The notes under the pieces: generated by a model | What the model saw: only the letters and a program-made list of their open reading frames with translations | Databases searched by the model: none | What the model was told of the DNA's origin: nothing | Shown here: piece by piece, positions 17,125-24,650 of the stretch | Layout of the letters: every line of letters starts with the position of its first letter | How positions within the stretch are numbered: position 1 is the stretch's first letter | Position numbers and translations under genes: made by a program | NCBI RefSeq assembly: GCF_039521925.1 | Contig: NZ_BAAACY010000171.1 | Location: 1-38,997, forward strand | Length of the DNA: 38,997 bases | Reading direction: 5' to 3' | Origin: Virgibacillus salarius | GTDB taxonomy: Bacteria; Bacillota; Bacilli; Bacillales; Amphibacillaceae

Positions 17125-17208
17125 TACTAGCATCTATATACTTTCTAACATATCTTGACTCATTGACTCATACACTTGTACAAATGCATGAGAAGGATTG
17201 TGAGGAAT

Positions 17209-17970
17209 ATGAGTAAAGGAATAAAAAAAGTGCGCCAATCAATTGAGCAACGTAAGAAGGCTCGAGGAGTTCCCTATTCAGGGAGTTCGAAAAAACAGTT
17301 TACTCCTCCTATCTTGCAGGAAGAGGAAAAACATGGCTATGCTCCAGTTATTTCTGATTCAGGAATGACAAGGGAGAGGCAGAATAGAATGGTATCGGGG
17401 TTTATGTTGAAAGGTATTCTTTCTGTATTGTTATTTTTGGGTGTTGCATTACTTTGGCAGATGGATTCACCAAGATTACAATCATCTAAAGAGTGGACAA
17501 GCAATGTATTAACAGAAGAGTTTCCTTTTGCGAAAGTGAATGTATGGTATCAAGATACTTTTGGCAGTCCTCTAGCATTTGTACCTGAAGAGAATAAACA
17601 ACAGGCAGAAGTTGCAGCTATGCCTGTAAATGGAAGTGTAGCAGAATCTTTCCAAACAAATGGAACGGGCATACGTATTGCACCTGAAGGACAAACAGAA
17701 GTTACGGCACTACAGGAAGGAATTGTTATCTTCGCTGGAAATGATCGTGAAACTAATAAAACCATTGTTGTTCAGCATCCAGATAGTAGTAAGACAACCT
17801 ACGGATATTTAAGTAACATTGATGTTCATTTATATCAGCATGTTTCAGGTAATCAGAAGATTGGACAATTTACACCTAATGAAGAAAGTGACACGGTGTT
17901 TTTTTCAATAGAAAAGGACAATAATTACATTGACCCAGTACAGGTGATAAAAGTTGACGATGTCCAATAA
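17209..17970 (+). CDS. spoIVFA: Stage IV sporulation protein FA
   Basis: 253-residue membrane protein that holds and inhibits the SpoIVFB protease in the outer forespore membrane until SpoIVB cleaves it. A basic cytoplasmic segment (KKVRQSIEQRKKARG) is followed by a single transmembrane helix (about 70-88) and an M23/LytM-like domain (about 145-245) that appears to lack the zinc ligands of active peptidases. The start is uncertain: ATG 17209 gives a family-like N-terminus, with GAGG close upstream; the open frame extends to TTG 17176. It overlaps spoIVFB by 17 bases. Transcription by SigE is expected from the family, not shown. Confidence 0.9.
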   Translation: MSKGIKKVRQSIEQRKKARGVPYSGSSKKQFTPPILQEEEKHGYAPVISDSGMTRERQNRMVSGFMLKGILSVLLFLGVALLWQMDSPRLQSSKEWTSNVLTEEFPFAKVNVWYQDTFGSPLAFVPEENKQQAEVAAMPVNGSVAESFQTNGTGIRIAPEGQTEVTALQEGIVIFAGNDRETNKTIVVQHPDSSKTTYGYLSNIDVHLYQHVSGNQKIGQFTPNEESDTVFFSIEKDNNYIDPVQVIKVDDVQ

Positions 17971-18823
17971 CTATCTACCTCATATTCATTTTCATCCAAT
18001 ACTATTAGTATTTATTATCATATCTTTTTTTACCGGAACATTTATGGAATTAGCTATCTTATTATTTATTGTTTTCTTTCATGAGATGGGTCATTTTATG
18101 ATGGCTACTTTCTTTAAATGGCGGATTCGCAAGGTAATGCTCTGGGTCTTTGGTGGAGTGATGGATACGGATGAACACGGAAGTAAACCAATTCGAGAAG
18201 AGCTATTGGTCACCTGTGCTGGTCCGTTTCAGCACATCATTTTATTTATAGTTTTATTCCTCCTTGGAGATTTAGGAATGTTACCTCAAGCAGTGATGGA
18301 TTTGTTTTTATATTATAATTCGATTATCCTTTTATTTAACTTGCTCCCGCTATGGCCATTAGATGGTGGGAAATTATTGTTTTTATGCTTATCGTCGTTA
18401 GTACCATATAAAAAGGCGTACTATGCAGTGATTATATTCTCAATGATTGCCAGCATCTTATTATTGCTCATCCAACTCATTACGCTACCGTTTACATTAA
18501 GTTCATTTTTTATATTTATCTTTTTATTTATGGAAAATAAAACGGAATGGAAACAAAGGTATTATGCATTTTTCCGATTCTTGCTAAAGCGTTACGAAGG
18601 GAAAAATCGTTTTGCTCGAAAGGTTTTGCCAATTCGTGTAAGCTCAGATCAATCATTATTGGAAGTGTTTTCACGATTTCATCGTGAGAAGCTGCATCCG
18701 ATTTATATCATTTACCCAAATAACTATCGTCAATCTATTGACGAAGTCGCTTGTTTGCACAGTTATTTTAATGAAAAGCATTACGACAAAACAGTTGGAG
18801 AAATTGCTAGAAATTTAATATAA
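17954..18823 (+). CDS. spoIVFB: Stage IV sporulation protein FB, pro-SigK processing protease
   Basis: 289-residue site-2-protease-type intramembrane metalloprotease that cleaves pro-SigK. The zinc motif HEMGH is at 43-47 and the third ligand region PLDGGKLL has Asp137. It has about six hydrophobic segments and a C-terminal CBS-like domain (about 215-285) that senses ATP in B. subtilis. TTG 17954 has AGGTGA at ideal spacing; ATG 17960 is the alternative. In B. subtilis rplU follows; here 4 kb of other genes intervene. Confidence 0.94.
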   Translation: MTMSNNYLPHIHFHPILLVFIIISFFTGTFMELAILLFIVFFHEMGHFMMATFFKWRIRKVMLWVFGGVMDTDEHGSKPIREELLVTCAGPFQHIILFIVLFLLGDLGMLPQAVMDLFLYYNSIILLFNLLPLWPLDGGKLLFLCLSSLVPYKKAYYAVIIFSMIASILLLLIQLITLPFTLSSFFIFIFLFMENKTEWKQRYYAFFRFLLKRYEGKNRFARKVLPIRVSSDQSLLEVFSRFHREKLHPIYIIYPNNYRQSIDEVACLHSYFNEKHYDKTVGEIARNLI

Positions 18824-18864
18824 GCAAGTCGAATTTGCATGAGTTACTAAATTTCCATAACAAA

Positions 18865-19150
18865 GAGGCTGGGACAAAACACAAGTTCTTTACTCAAAAT
18901 ACGAATAATCATATTATCAATAGGGGTATCTTCGCCACACCGTGAAACTATACGCGCTTTTCCGCGGGCAGCTAACTTGGTAAAGAAAAACACGTTACCA
19001 CGTGGGTATTCGGACTCGTGCTGTTCCCGCCGGAGTCTCGCTTATTTCAGGTGCTAAATGATTGATTCTAATCAAAAAAAACGAATGATAATTAATTTCA
19101 AATAATTATCGTTCGTTTTTTATTGTTTCTTCATTCTTTTGTCTCAGCCT
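18865..19150 (+). repeat. Dispersed repeat family C, copy 1, with inverted ends
   Basis: The ends GAGGCTGGGACAAAA (18865-18879) and TTTTGTCTCAGCCT (19137-19150) are inverted repeats, giving a MITE-like element. Inside, the stretch through GCAGCTAACTTGGTAAAGAA and the GACTCGTGCTGTTCCCGC block recurs in reverse orientation at 30685-30853. No frame is coding. Confidence 0.7.
19075..19121. terminator. Bidirectional-type terminator inside repeat C
   Basis: AAAAAACGAATGATAATTA pairs almost perfectly with TAATTATCGTTCGTTTTTT (19103-19121). With A- and T-runs at the two sides it could stop transcription from both spoIVFB and yabR. Confidence 0.65.
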
Positions 19151-19156
19151 TTTTCA

Positions 19157-19305
19157 CACATATAACTGTCAGTAATACCCCTACTTCAAGCAATAAAGTG
19201 AAACCAATATTGGTAATTGGGATCGACTGCCAGTGAGTGTCCGATTGGTTCAATTGACAATCAGTAGGAGATAAATAACCCCCACTGAATGTAGTTTCAC
19301 TTTAT
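19157..19305 (+). repeat. Structured repeat family B, copy 2 (middle form)
   Basis: It has the full left part, the internal ACTGCCAGT and TCCGATTGGTTC module, and the right tail. ATAAAGTGAAAC (19193-19204) is a perfect 12-base complement of GTTTCACTTTAT (19294-19305). ACTGTCAGT (19165-19173) pairs 8 of 9 with ACTGCCAGT (19226-19234). Confidence 0.75.
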
Positions 19306-19324
19306 CTATGTGATAAGCAAATAT

Positions 19325-19753
19325 CTATCCTCGTCTTCCGCCTCTACCTCCACGCTTTGTATCCGTGTTACGTCTCAGGGTAGCTAAATTTTCTTCACTT
19401 GTCTTTAAGAATTTAGCCATTTTATCTTCAAAACTTTCTTTAGGTCTATATTTATTCCCTGAACGGAATCCATTAGAATTTCGTCCGCTACTAGGACGTG
19501 ATGAACGTTGCTTGACAGGGCGTTCAATTGCCTTTTTGATAGATAATGCTACTTTACCATCGTTTTCACTAAGTATTTTAACTTCTACCTCGTCGTCAAC
19601 TTTCAAATGGTCATTTACGTCTTTCACATAGCTATCTGCAACTTCGCTAATGTGAACAAGTCCTGTCTTACCATCTGGTAGTTCTACGAATGCTCCGAAA
19701 TTAGTGATACCCGTTACTTTACCTTTTACTTTACTGCCTATTTCAATCGACAA
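19325..19753 (-). CDS. yabR: S1-domain RNA-binding protein YabR
   Basis: 142-residue protein. An S1 domain (about 1-75, beginning SIEIGSKVKGKVTGITNFGA) is followed by a basic Arg/Ser/Gly-rich tail with FRPKESFEDKMAKF-like sequence and the end KRGGRGGRRG. This matches YabR of B. subtilis closely as remembered, with a slightly longer linker. S1 domains bind single-stranded RNA; related GSP13 proteins associate with ribosomes. In B. subtilis yabR lies next to divIC, so it is either moved or a second copy here. The ATG has AAGGGGGAA upstream on the minus strand. Confidence 0.85.
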   Translation of the reverse strand: MSIEIGSKVKGKVTGITNFGAFVELPDGKTGLVHISEVADSYVKDVNDHLKVDDEVEVKILSENDGKVALSIKKAIERPVKQRSSRPSSGRNSNGFRSGNKYRPKESFEDKMAKFLKTSEENLATLRRNTDTKRGGRGGRRG

Positions 19754-20053
19754 AAAAGTTCCCCCTTATTCCTTTTAAAAGCAATTAATTATAACAAATT
19801 TCGAATTCAATTACAATGTAGCTATAGGTCTATTGTATGGAAATCATGGTTTTTTCACAAACAAAAGCTATCAGTAAGAAATATGAAATAGGTTATACTA
19901 GGATTGAACTCGTTATAAAAAAATAATACCTGCGGTAGTATGTTAAAAGAGAAGAGATCCATCATCGCTTTACTAAGTACGGAAGATGCTACTTCTTCAG
20001 TGAACGTATTACATTTAATGCCCAAATATACTATACGAGAGGGATTAATTATT

Positions 20054-20707
20054 ATGAAAGTCAGAATACAATTTACCTATCAAACACCTATGGGAGCTAA
20101 TACTAGCTTTCAGTCAGAAGAAATGAAAGCATTAGACGCTTTATTACTTGTAGACGACATGGAAAAAACTGGACGAGTGAAACAATTAACATTTATAGAT
20201 ACCCAAGATATTGCTTGGTCACAAAAGGAATTGAAACGTTATTTTGAAGAGATAGAAGAAGAGCCACACGATGTTTACATTTACTTTGATGGAGGGTTTG
20301 ATCAGCAAAGAAAGAAATCTGGTCTGGGATGTGTGATTTATTATCAACAGAATGGGAAATCCTTTCGAATTCGAAAAAATGCAACTGTTGGAGAACTCGA
20401 TTCAAACAATGAAGCCGAGTATGCCGCACTTCATTTTGCATTAAAGGAATTGGAGTCACTCGACGCCCAACATTTACAGATAACCGTTAGAGGAGATTCA
20501 CAAGTTGTAATTAATCAGTTAAAGGGTGAATGGCCATGCTACGAAAAGACACTATCTGGCTGGGCTGGTCGTATTGAAACAAAATTTACGTATCAATCTA
20601 TTGAACCACAATATGAACTTATTCCACGAAAGAATAATAATGAGGCAGATCGACTGGCCACACAAGCATTAGAAAATATTGAAATTTCTAGCAAGAAAGA
20701 AGTATAG
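20054..20707 (+). CDS. RNase HI-like protein (YpeP-type)
   Basis: 217-residue protein. A short N-terminal region of about 70 residues (KVRIQFTYQTPMG onward), common in Bacillaceae 'reverse transcriptase-like' RNase H proteins, is followed by an RNase HI domain. All four catalytic acids are visible: Asp79 (YFDGGFD), Glu122 (NNEAEY), Asp148 (RGDSQ) and Asp199 (NNEADRLA), so the enzyme is probably active on RNA in RNA/DNA hybrids. The frame is open back to ATG 19940, but ATG 20054 has GAGAGGG upstream and a family-like start. It is divergent from yabR. Confidence 0.85.
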   Translation: MKVRIQFTYQTPMGANTSFQSEEMKALDALLLVDDMEKTGRVKQLTFIDTQDIAWSQKELKRYFEEIEEEPHDVYIYFDGGFDQQRKKSGLGCVIYYQQNGKSFRIRKNATVGELDSNNEAEYAALHFALKELESLDAQHLQITVRGDSQVVINQLKGEWPCYEKTLSGWAGRIETKFTYQSIEPQYELIPRKNNNEADRLATQALENIEISSKKEV

Positions 20708-20907
20708 TCATTTAGACAGAAAATAATAGTGATTAGAGAATTTCTTTGAAGGAGTATTACCAGTACAATACAATTTTGATTTGATCAACTGTTCACGTGT
20801 AAATTCATTATGCTTTAAATAAGAAAAATCTTGATTTTAGAAAAACTAAAGGCTGAGATTATGTTAAACTAATGCAGTATTAAATAAATTGTAATGAAGG
20901 TGTTTTT

Positions 20908-21816
20908 TTGAATAATCCACGAATTGGAATGGTAGGTTTAGGATCTATAGCCCAGAAAGCATATTTACCAATTCTTGCAAAAGAAACGGATTGGTCATTT
21001 GTTGGTGCATTTTCTCCCAATAAACAAAAACGAAAGCAAATCTGTGGTCAGTATCGTATTGGTGATTTTCATCGTATGGCAGAACTGGCAAATCAATGCG
21101 ATGCTGTGTTAGTGCATAGCTCTACAGATTCGCATTATGAGGTTGTATCTGCGTTATTATCTAATGGTGTAGATGTTTATGTTGATAAACCATTAGCAGC
21201 ATCAATGACGGAAGCTGAGAAATTAGTTGAATTAAGTAAGAAGTATAATAGAAAGCTAATGGTTGGATTTAATCGTCGTTTTGCACCAATGTATGTAGCC
21301 ATAAAAGAGCTCGCAACGGATGCAGCTTCGATCCGAGTCGAAAAGCACAGATTGAACAGTATTGGTCCTGGAAATGTTGAATTTACTATGCTCGATGATT
21401 ATCTTCACGTAGTCGACACAGTACGATGGCTTGGCTCTGATCGATTAGAGGTATTATACGGAGATATTCAGGTGAATAGGGAAAACCAGCTTCTCTATAC
21501 GCAACACCTATTTAAATCTGGTAATCAACCAATGACGACAGCAATGCATAGGAGTGCAGGTACAAATTTAGAGAAAATTGAGCTTATAGTAGATGGAGCA
21601 ATTATACGTGTTAAGAATATGAATGTGACAGAAGTTGAAAAAGAAAATGCCGTGACTACTACTAGTGCATCATCTTGGGAATCCATCGTAAAACAAAGAG
21701 GGTTTGAGGATGCAGTAAGTCATTTTATAGATTGCGTCCGCCAAGATGAACAACCGGTAGTTGATGGGGAGGAAGGATTAAAATCACAGGCCCTACTTGA
21801 TCAATTATTAAAATGA
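20908..21816 (+). CDS. Gfo/Idh/MocA family oxidoreductase
   Basis: 302-residue NAD(P)-dependent dehydrogenase-like protein. An N-terminal Rossmann fold (GMVGLGSIAQKAYLP at about 7-21) carries the VDKPLA motif (about 92-97), which holds the catalytic Lys of the EKP signature with Asp replacing Glu. GFNRRFAP follows. The C-terminal alpha/beta domain is of the usual kind. It resembles the MviM/YceM group; its substrate is unknown. The TTG start follows GAAGGTG. It is a single gene with its own intergenic region and a family B repeat right after its stop. Confidence 0.85.
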   Translation: MNNPRIGMVGLGSIAQKAYLPILAKETDWSFVGAFSPNKQKRKQICGQYRIGDFHRMAELANQCDAVLVHSSTDSHYEVVSALLSNGVDVYVDKPLAASMTEAEKLVELSKKYNRKLMVGFNRRFAPMYVAIKELATDAASIRVEKHRLNSIGPGNVEFTMLDDYLHVVDTVRWLGSDRLEVLYGDIQVNRENQLLYTQHLFKSGNQPMTTAMHRSAGTNLEKIELIVDGAIIRVKNMNVTEVEKENAVTTTSASSWESIVKQRGFEDAVSHFIDCVRQDEQPVVDGEEGLKSQALLDQLLK

Positions 21817-22177
21817 GCGTTTTCTTGCTCTGTAAGTGATCTATCCCACATATAACTGGCAGTAAGACTCCACTACAAGCAATAAAACGAAACCATTATT
21901 GATAAGTAGGGATCAACTGCTAGTTAATGTCCGATTGGTTCAGAGGCCTTTAGGTCAAACCCTTGTGGTGCTAACCATCGTGGGGATAAACAAACCTCCT
22001 TACGGATGGAAGTTTCACTTTATATTTAAAAAATCATCGATCATTAAGTAGAATGGAATGTTAAGTGGTGACAAAAGAGAATTCAACAGTTTGCTTTAGA
22101 AGTTCAATTGTTATCGTAGTTTAAACATTAAAACGACCTACTTTTCTATAAAGATTGTGCTCCTAAGGAGGTGTGAT
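21817..22177. other. Intergenic region after the oxidoreductase gene
   Basis: About 360 bases, mostly the long form of the family B repeat (21843-22023). The remaining 150 bases before the cupin gene are AT-rich; I see no clear promoter. Confidence 0.6.
21843..22023 (+). repeat. Structured repeat family B, copy 3 (long form)
   Basis: It has the same left part (TCCCACATATAACTGGCAGT) and right tail (GTTTCACTTTAT, 22012-22023) as the other copies. The central module is extended by about 30 bases (GAGGCCTTTAGGTCAAAC and GTGGTGCTAACCATCGTGG). ACTGGCAGT (21855-21863) pairs with ACTGCTAGT (21916-21924) using one G-T pair. Confidence 0.75.
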
Positions 22178-22540
22178 ATGGATCAAGCAATAAACATAAA
22201 AGAAAAATTGACAAAGTTTAACGATTATTGGTCCCCAAAAGTGATTTCTGAGATGAATGACTATCAGTTTAAGCTAGTAAAAATCATAGGTGATTTTATA
22301 TGGCATGATCACAAAGAAACAGATGAAGTGTTTATTGTCATAGATGGTGAGATGAAAATAGCTTTCCGTGATGGAGAAGTCCATCTTAGTAAGGGAGAAA
22401 TGTACGTTATACCAAGAGGTGTCGAACATAAACCATTTGCTTCAGAGGAATGTCATGTAATGATTGTTGAGCCCAAGGGTGTTATAAATACTGGAGAAAC
22501 AGTTTCACCATATACTGCTGAGAATGATGTATGGATATAA
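22178..22540 (+). CDS. Small cupin-domain protein
   Basis: 120-residue single-domain cupin. The two cupin motifs are recognisable: WHDHKETDEVFIVIDGEMKI (motif 1, with the His pair and Glu as metal ligands) and PRGVEHKPFA (motif 2, with His). Such proteins bind a metal ion and can be mannose-6-phosphate-isomerase-like enzymes or sensors; the substrate is unknown. ATG 22178 has a near-perfect AAGGAGGTGTGAT just before it, clearly better than the upstream in-frame TTG at 22157. Confidence 0.8.
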   Translation: MDQAINIKEKLTKFNDYWSPKVISEMNDYQFKLVKIIGDFIWHDHKETDEVFIVIDGEMKIAFRDGEVHLSKGEMYVIPRGVEHKPFASEECHVMIVEPKGVINTGETVSPYTAENDVWI

Positions 22541-22578
22541 CCGAAGTAGACATTAACAAAGTTGTAAGGAGAACAGAT

Positions 22579-22824
22579 ATGAAAATGGTTTTAAGTAGGG
22601 TTTCAACTTACTTGTTTGTAGTTGGATTAGCAGCCTATTTTTCTTTTTTATTTGGGATTGCTAATTTCTTGCTTATTGGTATAATAGCGTCCACTCTAGG
22701 TCTTATTGTCGCCTTTTTTGGTGAAAGAAGCATTTATAAAAAGATAGGTATTATAGGTAATGCGCTAATTATATTAATTGGTATTATATTTTCTATTGTA
22801 GTAATCGCTTTGTTTTGGAAATAA
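22579..22824 (+). CDS. Small membrane protein of unknown function
   Basis: 81-residue very hydrophobic protein with two to three transmembrane segments (about residues 9-27, 30-45, 57-80) and a charged loop GERSIYKKIG. ATG 22579 is preferred since AAGGAG (22566-22571) lies at ordinary spacing. The frame also opens at ATG 22531, which overlaps the end of the cupin gene. It is probably co-transcribed with the cupin gene. I do not recognise the family. Confidence 0.6.
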   Translation: MKMVLSRVSTYLFVVGLAAYFSFLFGIANFLLIGIIASTLGLIVAFFGERSIYKKIGIIGNALIILIGIIFSIVVIALFWK

Positions 22825-22878
22825 TCGATTTAATCGCTTATATTCTATTACATTGACACAAAAATTGTCTCTGCCTCC

Positions 22879-22908
22879 TTGACAAATAACAAGCTATCAT
22901 GATAGCAT
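22879..22908 (+). promoter_or_regulatory. SigA promoter of rplU-prp-rpmA
   Basis: TTGACA (22879-22884) and TAGCAT (22903-22908) with an 18-base spacer, directly upstream of the L21 leader. Confidence 0.6.
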
Positions 22909-22914
22909 TAATAC

Positions 22915-23016
22915 GTTATTCATCGTAGCACCAGTGCTACAACCGCGCAGAACAGGTTGTAAACTCTTCGTTGAGTACCTGTATGGCGAGTCTGAGTTAA
23001 TCAAGGAGGTGCAAGA
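22915..23016 (+). promoter_or_regulatory. Ribosomal protein L21 leader
   Basis: The 5' leader contains GTAGCA-CCAG-TGCTAC (22925-22940) and a second stem around ACAGG...ACTC/GAGT...CCTGT (22953-22983), just before the rplU ribosome binding site. This agrees in position and shape with the L21 leader of Bacillota, which is thought to mediate autoregulation. Confidence 0.7.
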
Positions 23017-23019
23017 AGT

Positions 23020-23328
23020 ATGTACGCTATTATTGAAACAGGTGGTAAACAAATCAAAGTAGAAGAAGGTCAAGAAATCTACATTGAAAAAGTTGCTGCT
23101 GAACAGGATGAAGCTGTTACGTTTGAAAAAGTTCTTTTCGTAGGTGGAGATGACGTGAAAGTTGGAGCACCATATGTTGAAGGTGCGACAGTCACTGCAA
23201 AAGTTGTAAAGCACGGTCGTCAAAAGAAAGTAACTGTATTCAAATATAAACCAAAAAAGAATTACCATCGTAAACAAGGCCATCGTCAGCCGTATACGAA
23301 ATTGGTAATTGACAAAATTAACGCATAA
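23020..23328 (+). CDS. rplU: 50S ribosomal protein L21
   Basis: 102-residue L21, beginning MYAIIETGGKQIKVEEGQ and with the conserved C-terminal KKNYHRKQGHRQPYT segment that contacts 23S rRNA. Full length. AAGGAGGTG precedes the ATG. It is first in the rplU-prp-rpmA operon. Confidence 0.98.
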   Translation: MYAIIETGGKQIKVEEGQEIYIEKVAAEQDEAVTFEKVLFVGGDDVKVGAPYVEGATVTAKVVKHGRQKKVTVFKYKPKKNYHRKQGHRQPYTKLVIDKINA

Positions 23329-23339
23329 GGAATTTGCTG

Positions 23340-23669
23340 ATGATTCGAGTAACTGTATTTCGTACAAATGAGCGCATTACAGCGTTTGAACTTTCTGGAC
23401 ATGCTGATAGTGGTCCTTATGGCTATGATCTTGTTTGTGCAGGAGTATCAGCTGTATCAATTGGAACGATTAATGCGGTTATGGCTTTATGCGAAGTAGA
23501 CCTTATCATTGAACAAGGTCAAGATGGTGGTTATCTTCATGTAACCATACCTGCTTCCATTTCGGAAGAAAAAATGGAACAGATTCAGTTATTATTTGAA
23601 GGTATGATTATCTCGTTAACTTCGATTGAACAAGAATATAGTGATTTTATACAGATTGAAAGTAAATAA
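23340..23669 (+). CDS. prp: Ribosomal-processing cysteine protease Prp (YsxB)
   Basis: 109-residue cysteine protease. The catalytic His21 is in GHADSG and Cys33 in DLVCAGVSA, as in S. aureus Prp, which removes the N-terminal extension of L27. ATG 23340 has AAGGA eight bases upstream; the TTG at 23334 is less likely. The encoded L27 next door carries the expected cleavage site, so enzyme and substrate are co-transcribed. Confidence 0.93.
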   Translation: MIRVTVFRTNERITAFELSGHADSGPYGYDLVCAGVSAVSIGTINAVMALCEVDLIIEQGQDGGYLHVTIPASISEEKMEQIQLLFEGMIISLTSIEQEYSDFIQIESK

Positions 23670-23683
23670 GGAGGTGCATAGCT

Positions 23684-23974
23684 ATGTTACGTCTGGATTT
23701 GCAATTTTTCTCACAGAAAAAAGGTGCAGGTAGTACAAAAAACGGTCGTGATTCAGAATCAAAACGCCTAGGTTCAAAGCGTGCCGATGGTCAATTTGTA
23801 ACTGGTGGATCAATTCTTTACCGTCAACGTGGAACGAAGATTTATCCAGGTGAAAACGTTGGTCGTGGTGGGGATGATACACTTTTCTCTAAAATTGATG
23901 GCGTTGTAAAATTTGAACGTTATGGTCGTAACCGTAAAAAAGTAAGTGTATACCCTGTTGCTCAAGAAGCATAA
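23684..23974 (+). CDS. rpmA: 50S ribosomal protein L27
   Basis: 96-residue L27. The N-terminus MLRLDLQFFSQKKGAG has the Bacillota-type extension ending LQFF. Prp should cut after Phe9, leaving the mature tail that reaches the peptidyl-transferase centre. The core (GSKRADGQFVTGGSILYRQR) is intact. AAGGAGGTG lies upstream and a strong terminator lies 10 bases downstream. Confidence 0.98.
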   Translation: MLRLDLQFFSQKKGAGSTKNGRDSESKRLGSKRADGQFVTGGSILYRQRGTKIYPGENVGRGGDDTLFSKIDGVVKFERYGRNRKKVSVYPVAQEA

Positions 23975-23984
23975 GGTAGAAGAA

Positions 23985-24018
23985 AAACTCCAGCCAGTTC
24001 GTTGGCTGGAGTTTTTTT
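23985..24018 (+). terminator. Terminator of rplU-prp-rpmA
   Basis: AAACTCCAGCCA pairs with TGGCTGGAGTTT across a six-base loop, followed by a T7 tract. Confidence 0.92.
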
Positions 24019-24050
24019 GAATTTAAAATTTTCTTGTATTTAAAAGCATA

Positions 24051-24079
24051 ATGACCTTTCTATCTTTTTCTGCTATACT
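24051..24079 (+). promoter_or_regulatory. Promoter of spo0B-obg
   Basis: ATGACC (24051-24056) and TATACT (24074-24079) are spaced 17 bases, the -10 extended by TGC. It lies between the rpmA terminator and spo0B. Confidence 0.5.
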
Positions 24080-24103
24080 TTTCAACAAATGGGAGGGTGA
24101 AAC

Positions 24104-24637
24104 ATGAAAGATAGGGATGTTATGGAACTTCTGCAGCATTATAGACATGACTTAATGAACCATTTACAAGTAATTCATGGCTATGCTTCGATGGGGAAAA
24201 TAGAAAAAGTAAAGAAGAAAACGAATGATACAATCTCTCTTTATCAACAAGAGCGGAAGTTAATGCATCTTCAAGGAAATGAATTCTTTTTATGGATAAT
24301 TCAATTCCAGCATATGTATGAAGACGTGCGATTAGTGTACCATATACATACAGAAAATAAGGATATTCATGAATCAGATAAGCAGTTAACGAGCCAATGT
24401 AAAAAAATCGTTAAGTTGATACAATCTATGAATGAAGGACTTGAATTAATAACTATTGAGCTACACATACAAGCAATACAAAATGATAAATTAGAAATTA
24501 GGTTCATGATCAGCGATCTAGAGGAAAAAAGAGAACTGTTAATTGAAGAGATAAGGCGCATGGAAGCTAAGTATGCTATGACGACTTTATACAAAGATGA
24601 GTGGTTGCAGTGTAGCTTCTCTGTACCATGTCATTGA
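24104..24637 (+). CDS. spo0B: Sporulation phosphotransferase Spo0B
   Basis: 177-residue phosphotransferase of the phosphorelay that moves phosphate from Spo0F to Spo0A. The helical-hairpin N-terminus carries the phosphorylated histidine as His15 in YRHDLMNHLQ; the C-terminal part is a degenerate ATPase-like domain. It is slightly shorter than the B. subtilis protein (192), with less sequence before the histidine. GGGAGGGTG precedes the ATG. obg follows 13 bases after the stop, as in B. subtilis. Confidence 0.92.
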   Translation: MKDRDVMELLQHYRHDLMNHLQVIHGYASMGKIEKVKKKTNDTISLYQQERKLMHLQGNEFFLWIIQFQHMYEDVRLVYHIHTENKDIHESDKQLTSQCKKIVKLIQSMNEGLELITIELHIQAIQNDKLEIRFMISDLEEKRELLIEEIRRMEAKYAMTTLYKDEWLQCSFSVPCH

Positions 24638-24650
24638 ATGAGGTGAAAAG

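Larger units (their letters stand above)
16704..17208. other. Intergenic region between minD and spoIVFA
   Basis: About 500 bases with a minCD terminator (16959-17015) and a structured repeat (17017-17124). A weak SigE-like pair, GCATCTA (17130-17136) and CATATCTT (17149-17156), could drive spoIVFA but its spacing is only 12. A 66-codon frame at 16838-17038 runs through the terminator and is not called. Confidence 0.6.
18824..19324. other. Repeat-rich intergenic region after spoIVFB
   Basis: About 500 bases without a gene, filled by a repeat of family C (18865-19150) immediately followed by one of family B (19157-19305). Confidence 0.7.

Noticed and set aside
17017..22023. Possibility that the family B copies form a CRISPR array
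   Set aside because: The copies are over 100 bases long, kilobases apart and separated by genes; there are no regular spacers and no cas genes.
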